This document shows, piece by piece, positions 1 through 4,830 of a stretch of 6,854 nucleotides of DNA (positions are counted from its first letter, which is position 1; each line of letters starts with the position of its first letter). Under the pieces are notes generated by a model. The model was not told the DNA's origin and searched no databases. It saw only the letters and a program-made list of their open reading frames with translations. The position numbers and the translations under genes are program-made. The stretch is taken from positions 3,531-10,384 of the forward strand of contig PMLN01000311.1 in NCBI GenBank assembly GCA_003158885.1. Reading direction: 5' to 3'. Source of the stretch: Anaerolineae bacterium. GTDB lineage: Bacteria > Chloroflexota > Anaerolineae > Anaerolineales > Villigracilaceae.

Positions 1-804
1 GGCTACGAAACCGTGATCTTCAACCAGGGCCAGGGAGATGACCCGGATTTGGCCTGGGTGCGCATTGATCCCAAGAACGCCAATGTCGTGGATTTTGCCT
101 TCAAGCAATCGCTTGCGGGGCCAGCCTTCATGTGGGGTGTGTGGGCCGATGCAAGGCTGAAGGATCCCTCCAAGTTCAATTACAACGACCGCTTCACGAA
201 TGCACAGGCGGGTTCGCCGATCGGGGGCAGTCCGTTCTACCCCATCAATGCAATTTATGCGGTGGATAATACCTGCCGCGCCGTACTGGGCTTCAAGCCT
301 ACCGGTTACGAACCGGGGCTGTGTCCACCGATCACGCAGCCAGCCGAACAGCCGCCCAGCACCGCACACCCTACGGCGATTCCTACGGCGATTCCTACTT
401 CTATATGCCTGCCGGCCGGTACACTGATCGATACGCCAAACGGATCTGTAGCCGTCCAGGATTTGAAGATTGGCGATGCAGTCTGGACAGTGGATGCAAG
501 CGGCGTGCGGGTCCCATCCACCATACTAAAAACATCGGTTGTCCCCGTTCCAGCCGGCCACCTTTTTATGCATGTCATTCTCCAGGATGGACGTGAACTT
601 TGGGCTTCTCCCGGTCACCCAACGGCAGACGGAAGAAAAATGGGCGACCTGGCGGCAGGCGAATATTTGGACGGCGCTCTCATTATAAAAGTTGAGATTG
701 TATCCTCCCAGCAGCCTGCCACGTATGATATCCTGCCTGCCGGAGATACAGGCTATTACTGGGCGAACGGAATCTTGATCGGGAGCACGCTGTCAAACCC
801 GTAA
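1..804 (+). CDS. C-terminal part of a probably secreted protein ending in a Hint (intein/hedgehog-type) domain; 5' end outside window
   Basis: The frame is open from base 1, so the gene starts upstream; the GTG at 13 is internal. Bases 1-330 encode a domain I do not recognise, rich in Trp, Tyr and Asp, with a VDNTCR stretch and a second Cys (GLCPP) that could pair with it. A Pro/Thr linker follows (about 331-405). The Hint domain runs from Cys at 406-408 (CLPAGTLIDTPNG, then VQDLKIGDAVW) through a block-B-like SPGHP (His at 616-618) to the C-terminal YYWANGILIGSTL. Hint domains rearrange or cleave the peptide bond before the first Cys. The nucleophile position and the block-B His are present, but the intein-ending His-Asn is replaced by Gly-Ser and only a short tail (TLSNP) follows. 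Protein splicing is therefore unlikely; Cys-dependent release or esterification of the N-terminal part, or a purely structural role, are possible. An extracytoplasmic location is inferred from composition and linker. Hint assignment is firm; overall function unknown. Confidence 0.85.
   Translation, partial: GYETVIFNQGQGDDPDLAWVRIDPKNANVVDFAFKQSLAGPAFMWGVWADARLKDPSKFNYNDRFTNAQAGSPIGGSPFYPINAIYAVDNTCRAVLGFKPTGYEPGLCPPITQPAEQPPSTAHPTAIPTAIPTSICLPAGTLIDTPNGSVAVQDLKIGDAVWTVDASGVRVPSTILKTSVVPVPAGHLFMHVILQDGRELWASPGHPTADGRKMGDLAAGEYLDGALIIKVEIVSSQQPATYDILPAGDTGYYWANGILIGSTLSNP
371..398 (+). repeat. 12-bp tandem duplication in the Pro/Thr linker
   Basis: The 12-mer ctacggcgattc occurs twice head to tail (371-382 and 383-394) and a third partial copy (ctac) follows. 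In the gene frame it encodes a repeated four-residue PTAI unit just before the Hint domain. The unit is a multiple of three, so copy-number change would alter linker length without shifting the frame. Confidence 0.8.
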
Positions 805-872
805 AAGCCTTTACTCCAGGAACCGCATGAAAACCTGATTGCCGAGCAAACGCCCGCGTACTGTAAGTCTCA

Positions 873-914
873 AGACTTCCGAAGTTCCGCCGCTCTTTGG
901 CGCTTCGGAAGTCT
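873..914. repeat. REP-like imperfect palindrome inside the hemW 3' region
   Basis: Arms agacttccgaag (873-884) and cttcggaagtct (903-914) are perfect 12-bp inverted repeats. An inner cgcc/ggcg stem (888-891 and 899-902), a 7-nt loop and a 3-nt bulge complete the structure. On the hemW strand it encodes most of KETSEAPKSGGTSEV, placed between GLLEW and LRLTVRGRLLGNQVF. In typical HemW proteins these two blocks are joined by only a few residues. It is therefore an extra, frame-preserving loop of palindromic origin. Confidence 0.75.
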
Positions 915-1115
915 CTTTATGCCACTCCAGCAAGCCCAGGCGGATCAACTCATCGATCTCATGTCCGTAGACTTCCCGCAAATCGCGTCCAAACCGATAC
1001 AGGAAGGCGGAGGCAGAAACGCCCTCACGCGTTAATCGCAGGCCGGTCAACATGTATTCGGACATATCGTTCTCTGAAGTCTGGTGATGCTGGTTGACAG
1101 TGGCGGGAGAGAGGG

Positions 1116-1157
1116 GAAATTGGTAATTGGAGATTGGAAATTCGACATTCGACATTC
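1116..1157. repeat. Heptamer array (GNNATTS, six units) inside hemW
   Basis: Six consecutive 7-mers on the plus strand: gaaattg, gtaattg, gagattg, gaaattc, gacattc, gacattc. All keep G at position 1 and ATT at 4-6. Six units make 42 bp, exactly 14 codons, so the hemW frame is kept; on the minus strand it reads as SNVEFPISNYQFP between YIDRM and LSPATVNQ. The period resembles the heptanucleotide STRR repeats known from cyanobacteria, but I claim no homology. Confidence 0.8.
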
Positions 1158-1299
1158 GGTCGATGTAGGTTTTGATGCGCAGGACATTCGAATAACGATA
1201 GCCATCCGCATATCCGTGTGCGCCCGCGCCAAAGCCAAGGTAGGGAAGTCCACGCCAATATTGAAGATTGTGGAGACAGGCAAAGGAGGGAGAGACTAA

Positions 1300-1369
1300 C
1301 GATTTACGATTTACGATTTACGATTTACGATTGATGATTGATGATTGATGATTGACAATTGACGATTGA
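1300..1369. repeat. Heptamer array (ten units) carrying the hemW stop codon
   Basis: Plus-strand units in order: four cgattta (1300-1327), cgattga, three tgattga, caattga, cgattga (to 1369). A detached tgattga lies at 1377-1383. On the hemW strand these are TCAATCR/TCAATTG units followed by TAAATCG units. The array lies between the codons for EISNWALDHP and FACLHNLQYW. The TAA at 1318-1320 comes from the third cgattta copy. Flanking hemW segments are in the same frame on both sides. Confidence 0.9.
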
Positions 1370-2130
1370 GGGGCAATGATTGACGGGGGATGATCCAAGG
1401 CCCAATTGGAGATTTCATATTGAAGATATCCAGCGGCATCAAAAGCTTCGCTTGCCCATTCATACATCTCGGCGGCCAGGTCGGGATCGGGTAAAGGCAG
1501 GAGGCCGCGCGCGGTCCAGCGGCCGAAAGGCGTGCCGTGTTCGAGGGTTAATGCGTAGGCCGAGATATGATCCGGGTGCAAGCCGAGAATTCGTTCGACG
1601 GTGGTCTGCCATGTTCCGAGGGTTTGTTCCGGCAGGCCGTAGATCAAATCCAAATTGAAATTATCGAAGCCGGCCGTGCGCGCCCAATGCACCGCATCCA
1701 GCACGTCGAAAAAATCGTGGGCGCGTTCCAGCATCCGCAATTCCTCGCCATTGGCGGATTGAACGCCAAAACTCAGGCGATTGATCCCAATGGCATATAA
1801 GGCTTGCAACTGTTCAAGGTGAACCGTACCGGGATTGGCCTCGATGGTAATTTCGGCATCATTGGTTAAGGGGAAGTGTTTATGGATTGAACGAAAGATC
1901 GAATCAAATTGAGCCGGGGAAAGCAAAGAGGGCGTTCCACCCCCGAAGAAAATGGTATGAACTTGATTCCCGGCGGGGAAGTTTTGTCCCACAAATTCCA
2001 CTTCCCGGCCTAGGGCCTCCACGTAGGCCGGAATGGAAGCCTCCTGGCCGGCATAGGTATTGAAATCACAATACGCACAGCGATGCACACAAAAGGGGAT
2101 GTGAAAGTAAAGAGAATAGTTCATTAAGAA

Positions 2131-2228
2131 GTCCAAGCAGTCTAACAGGTCTAAAAAGTCTTACAAGTCTGAAAAGTCTAAAAGGTCAAAAAGTCTGAGA
2201 AGTCTTAATGGTCTGAAAAGTCAAAAGG
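2131..2228. repeat. Nonamer array (eleven units) directly upstream of hemW
   Basis: Eleven units begin with gtc on the plus strand, consensus gtctnaaaa. Starts are at 2131, 2140, 2149, 2158, 2167, 2176, 2185, 2193, 2202, 2211 and 2220; all are 9 bp except 2185-2192, which is 8 bp. On the hemW strand the array ends 6 bp before the ATG at 2124 and fills the space where a promoter and ribosome binding site would be expected. No Shine-Dalgarno-like sequence is visible there. The alternative TTG start at 2136 lies within the last unit. Confidence 0.85.
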
Positions 2229-2253
2229 GATGGACGCGCGCGCAGGTGATGGA

Positions 2254-2332
2254 AGGCTGTCTAAAAGAACGACGACCCAGTTTTTGTTTCCCACTCACGG
2301 GGTAATTGAGGTGAGAACTTTTTAGACAGCCT
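2254..2332. mobile_element. 79-bp MITE-like element with 13-bp perfect terminal inverted repeats
   Basis: Ends aggctgtctaaaa (2254-2266) and ttttagacagcct (2320-2332) are perfect inverted copies enclosing 53 bp without coding capacity. A small internal stem exists (ctcac 2294-2298 with gtgag 2311-2315). It starts 6 bp beyond the DUF1385 stop codon. No clear target-site duplication is visible. No T-run follows either arm, so a classical terminator role is less likely, although the hairpin could still protect or end the transcript. MITE nature is inferred from size and ends only. Confidence 0.55.
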
Positions 2333-2338
2333 ATTAAG

Positions 2339-3220
2339 CTAGAGGGTGATCTCCTGCTCGGCCTGTCGCATCGTTTGGAAGGAACAAATGGCGACTTCGA
2401 GCATGGATAGATCCGGCTCACGCGTGGTCAGCGATTGCAAAGCCAGGTTCGGCTTGATGATCCAGCGGACGACCGGATACTTCAAATGATTGGCAGTCCA
2501 ACGGGTGTACTCCAGGGCGATGCCTGCCAAAACCGGGATGAATAAGATGCGGGTCACCAGTCGCCAGAAGATCGGCAGTGGGCCAAGCAGCGCAAAGAGT
2601 ATGATGGACAGCAGGACCAGGGTCAGGAGGAAAGCCGTGCCGCAGCGCGGATGCTGTAACGAAAATTTCGCAACCGATTCGGGGGTCAATTCCGCGCCGG
2701 CTTCAAAGGCATTGATGGTTTTGTGTTCCGCGCCGTGATAGCCAAACAAACGCTTGATATCGGGCATGAAGCCGATACCCCAAATATAACCGACCAGCAA
2801 GAGCAGCCTTATGACGCCTTCCAGCAGGTTGTTCCACCACACATTCCAGCCGAGATATTTTCCGGCCAGCCCGCCGATGCCTGCCGGGAGCAGGAAGAAG
2901 AGACCAACCCCAAAGACGAGAGAAATGCCCAGGGTCAGGTAAAGAGCCGGACCTTCGAGCTTTACATCCTCGCCGGATTGAGTATTGGCGGCAATGGTCA
3001 AGGCGCGCATCCCCAGACCCAGCGAATCCCACAATAAGATCACGCCGCGCAGGAAGGGAATCTTGGTGATCTTTGACCGGTAAATCGCATCCAGTTCTTC
3101 CTTATGAACCACGATCCCGCCGTCGGGGGCGCGCATGGCAATGGCGAAGGCCTTCTGCCCGCGCATCATCACGCCCTCGATCACGGCCTGGCCGCCATAC
3201 GTAATAATCCGATCTTCCAT
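2339..3220 (-). CDS. DUF1385 family integral membrane protein (YqhQ-like)
   Basis: This 293-residue protein starts with the family hallmark YGGQAVIEGVMMRG (8-21). Further conserved blocks are KIPFLRGVILLWDSL (53-67), YHGAEHKTINAFE (161-173) and HPRCGTAFLL (190-199), and a C-terminal TTREP...MLEVAI block (265-278). Hydrophobic stretches near 92-117, 132-152, 195-217 and 222-240 suggest about four membrane segments. The His/Glu cluster HGAEH and the HPRCGT block are invariant in the family and could bind metal, but no biochemical role is established. Length is typical and nothing is missing. The ATG at 3220 is supported by AGGAG at 3224-3228, only 3 nt away, and by the conserved N-terminus starting straight after it. 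Homologues in Firmicutes and Chloroflexota often lie near translation-termination genes; here the gene stands alone between two repeat-filled spacers, upstream of hemW on the same strand. Confidence 0.93.
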   Translation of the reverse strand: MEDRIITYGGQAVIEGVMMRGQKAFAIAMRAPDGGIVVHKEELDAIYRSKITKIPFLRGVILLWDSLGLGMRALTIAANTQSGEDVKLEGPALYLTLGISLVFGVGLFFLLPAGIGGLAGKYLGWNVWWNNLLEGVIRLLLLVGYIWGIGFMPDIKRLFGYHGAEHKTINAFEAGAELTPESVAKFSLQHPRCGTAFLLTLVLLSIILFALLGPLPIFWRLVTRILFIPVLAGIALEYTRWTANHLKYPVVRWIIKPNLALQSLTTREPDLSMLEVAICSFQTMRQAEQEITL

Positions 3221-3261
3221 ATTCTCCTAACCCGGACAAGCCGGAAACAAAAAGGATTCAA

Positions 3262-3289
3262 ACACAAAGGGCACAAAGGGACACAAAGG
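3262..3289. repeat. Nonamer triplet RCACAAAGG
   Basis: Three near-identical 9-mers, acacaaagg (3262-3270), gcacaaagg (3271-3279) and acacaaagg (3281-3289), the last after a single extra g. They lie in the DUF1385 leader, about 40 bp before its start codon. No coding role. Confidence 0.75.
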
Positions 3290-3367
3290 AAATCTTTTGT
3301 GAACACCTATGATGAAAATCCTTGCACAAAAAGCAAGAATTTCAGTTGTAAAATACTAATATCAGCA

Positions 3368-3399
3368 ATCGTAGTAACGACTTAAGTCGTTACTACGAT
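3368..3399. repeat. Perfect 32-bp palindrome in the DUF1385/M20 spacer
   Basis: The half-site atcgtagtaacgactt (3368-3383) is followed immediately by its exact reverse complement (3384-3399), with the centre at cttaag and no loop. It lies 31 bp beyond the stop of the M20 dipeptidase gene and upstream of DUF1385. The transcript from the minus strand would form a long hairpin, but no T-run follows, so it is more likely a REP-like repeat than an intrinsic terminator. Confidence 0.85.
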
Positions 3400-3430
3400 A
3401 AATAGATTTAAAAATTGACGAAGGTCTTTT

Positions 3431-4795
3431 CTATTTCAGGTTATAGATAAAGTGGATCAAGGCATCAATGCCCTTGGTCCAGGTGGGCAAATGAAGTTTC
3501 TCGTTCGGGGAATGAGCATCGCAATCCGGAAGCCCGAAGCCGGATAGAACCGACTCCACGCCCAGATGCTCCTGAAGCTGGACGACCACGCCGATGGAGC
3601 CGCCCTCGCGTGGGAAATACGGTTTCTTGCCCCACACGGTTTCCAGGGCCTTCGACAAGGCTTTGACGCCGACATTATCCGTGCCGGTCAACGCCGCGCC
3701 CGCGCCGTGCAGGTAAGTGAGCTTCCACTTAATATCCTTGGGGGCGTTCTGCTTGAGATACTTCTGCATCTGCTTGATGGTATCCTCCGGTGTTTGATCG
3801 GGGACGAGGCGGCACGAGATCTTTGCCATCGCCCAGGCCGGCAGCACCGTTTTCGAACCGACCCCGGTGAAACCCGAAAGCAAACCGTTGACTTCCAGCG
3901 TGGGACGTGCGCCGAGGCGCTCGGCGGGCGTGAAAGCCGGTTCGCCCCACAAGGCCGGCACGCCGGTCTGCTCCTTGATGGTCTTTCCTTTGATCGGCAG
4001 GCGCGCAAAGTCCTTATGGTCCTGCTTGCTTAATTTACGAACCTTATCGTAAAAGCCCGGCAGGGTCACCTTGGCGTTTTTATCATGCATGCCTGTGATC
4101 AATTCCGCCAGGGCCTGGGCGGGGTTGTGAACCGTGCCGCCGTACAAACCGGAATGCAGGTCCTTGACCGGGCCGTCCACGCGCAGTTCAAAATAGGCCA
4201 AGCCGCGCAGTCCGGTGGTGATGGAAGGCATATTCTCGCCAAGGATGCCCGCGTCCATGTTCAGGCAGAAATCGCACGCCAGCAATTCCTTGTGATTCTT
4301 AATGAAGTCATCGAGATGTTCGGAGCCGATCTCCTCTTCGCCTTCGATCAGCCACTTTAGATTGATCGGCATATCGCCCGACTTCATCACGGCTTCGACC
4401 GCCTTTAACGAGGCGATCACCTGCCCCTTCATATCGGCGGAACCGCGCGCATACAGGTTATCGCCGCGCACCGAGGCCTCGAACGGCGGCGTGGTCCATA
4501 GCTCGAGCGGATCAGGCGGCTGGACATCATAGTGACCATAGATCATCATGGTCACTGCATCCTTGCCGGCTTTAAGCCAGTCGCCGTAGACCACCGGATG
4601 GCCGCCGGTGGGCAGAATCTGTACATGCTCCATGCCGATGGAACGCAGCTGCGCGGCGGCCCACTCTGCGGCTGAGTGCATATCGGCAGCATGTTCCGGG
4701 TCCGTTGAAATGGACGGAATAGCCAGAAAATCTTTTAGTTCATTTAAAAAGCGTTCGCGGTTTTGACCTGCGTATTGCAAAGCTTGTTCGAGCAT
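3431..4795 (-). CDS. M20 family metallopeptidase (cytosolic dipeptidase)
   Basis: This 454-residue enzyme belongs to the di-zinc M20 peptidases, in the branch with carnosinase-like CNDP2 and bacterial dipeptidases; it should hydrolyse small peptides in the cytoplasm. Metal and catalytic residues are visible: H88 with D90 in YGHYDVQPPDP, bridging D121 in RGSADMKG, the Glu pair in EGEEEIGSE (E154 as general base and E155 as ligand by analogy with CNDP2), D181 in NMDAG, and H428 in DAHSPNE. The lid/dimerisation domain (about 195-385) carries DLHSGLYGG, whose H214 reaches the partner's active site in relatives. There is no signal peptide, and length and motif spacing are normal. ATG 4795 follows GAGGAG at 4802-4807 with a 6-nt gap. 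The gene lies 35 bp after the solute-binding protein gene, with no terminator between, so the pair is probably one transcript: peptide capture and then cleavage. Exact substrate cannot be read from sequence. Confidence 0.95.
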   Translation of the reverse strand: MLEQALQYAGQNRERFLNELKDFLAIPSISTDPEHAADMHSAAEWAAAQLRSIGMEHVQILPTGGHPVVYGDWLKAGKDAVTMMIYGHYDVQPPDPLELWTTPPFEASVRGDNLYARGSADMKGQVIASLKAVEAVMKSGDMPINLKWLIEGEEEIGSEHLDDFIKNHKELLACDFCLNMDAGILGENMPSITTGLRGLAYFELRVDGPVKDLHSGLYGGTVHNPAQALAELITGMHDKNAKVTLPGFYDKVRKLSKQDHKDFARLPIKGKTIKEQTGVPALWGEPAFTPAERLGARPTLEVNGLLSGFTGVGSKTVLPAWAMAKISCRLVPDQTPEDTIKQMQKYLKQNAPKDIKWKLTYLHGAGAALTGTDNVGVKALSKALETVWGKKPYFPREGGSIGVVVQLQEHLGVESVLSGFGLPDCDAHSPNEKLHLPTWTKGIDALIHFIYNLK

Positions 4796-4801
4796 GGTTA
4801 T

Positions 4802-4807
4802 CTCCTC
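4802..4807 (-). promoter_or_regulatory. Ribosome binding site of the M20 dipeptidase
   Basis: GAGGAG on the minus strand lies 6 nt before ATG 4795 inside the 35-bp spacer after the solute-binding protein gene. It supports this start and independent initiation within a shared transcript. Confidence 0.8.
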
Positions 4808-4830
4808 TCGGATTCACATTTTGTTTCTTC

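Larger units (their letters stand above)
811..2124 (-). pseudogene. hemW: hemW, radical SAM heme chaperone, interrupted by an in-frame TAA within a repeat array
   Basis: HemW is a radical-SAM relative of coproporphyrinogen III oxidase HemN that binds heme and acts as a heme chaperone. From the ATG at 2124 the protein shows HIPFCVHRCAYCDFN, the CX3CX2C [4Fe-4S] motif (C12, C16, C19) with Asp rather than Cys after it, which fits HemW and not HemN. It also shows GGGTPS (61-66), EANPGT (95-100), RLSFGVQS (116-123) and YEISNWA (236-242). A TAA at 1318-1320 (codon 269) interrupts it. The same frame then resumes with FACLHNLQYW, PYLGFGAGAHGY, EYMLTGLRLTREGV and RLTVRGRLLGNQVF and ends at 811; the HNxxYW motif typical of HemW lies after the stop. 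The whole frame has 437 sense codons, longer than the roughly 380 usual, because three repeat tracts lie in loops (873-914, 1116-1157, 1300-1369). An upstream TTG (2136) exists, but ATG 2124 places the start next to the conserved SLYFHIPFC. No Shine-Dalgarno is visible. Identity is very sure; loss of function is inferred from the stop. Confidence 0.9.

Noticed and set aside
811..1155. A separate 114-residue minus-strand gene starting at ATG 1155
   Set aside because: The frame upstream (1156-1299) encodes conserved HemW sequence (HNLQYW, GFGAGAHGY), so this is the tail of hemW and not its own gene.
1300..1383. CRISPR array
   Set aside because: Units are 7 bp and contiguous, with no spacers of 25-40 bp.
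2131..2228. CRISPR-like or iteron origin array
   Set aside because: Units of 9 bp without spacers; no replication initiator gene, DnaA boxes or AT-rich melting region with it.
3104..3385. 93-codon plus-strand open frame across the DUF1385 leader
   Set aside because: It overlaps the DUF1385 start in antisense and runs through the CACAAAGG repeat and half of the palindrome; no domain or ribosome site.
3368..3399. Intrinsic terminator of the M20 dipeptidase gene
   Set aside because: The stem is strong but no T-run follows on the minus strand and the loop is absent; kept as a palindromic repeat instead.
3566..4033. 155-codon open frame on the plus strand
   Set aside because: Antisense to the M20 dipeptidase, which shows all catalytic motifs; no independent support.
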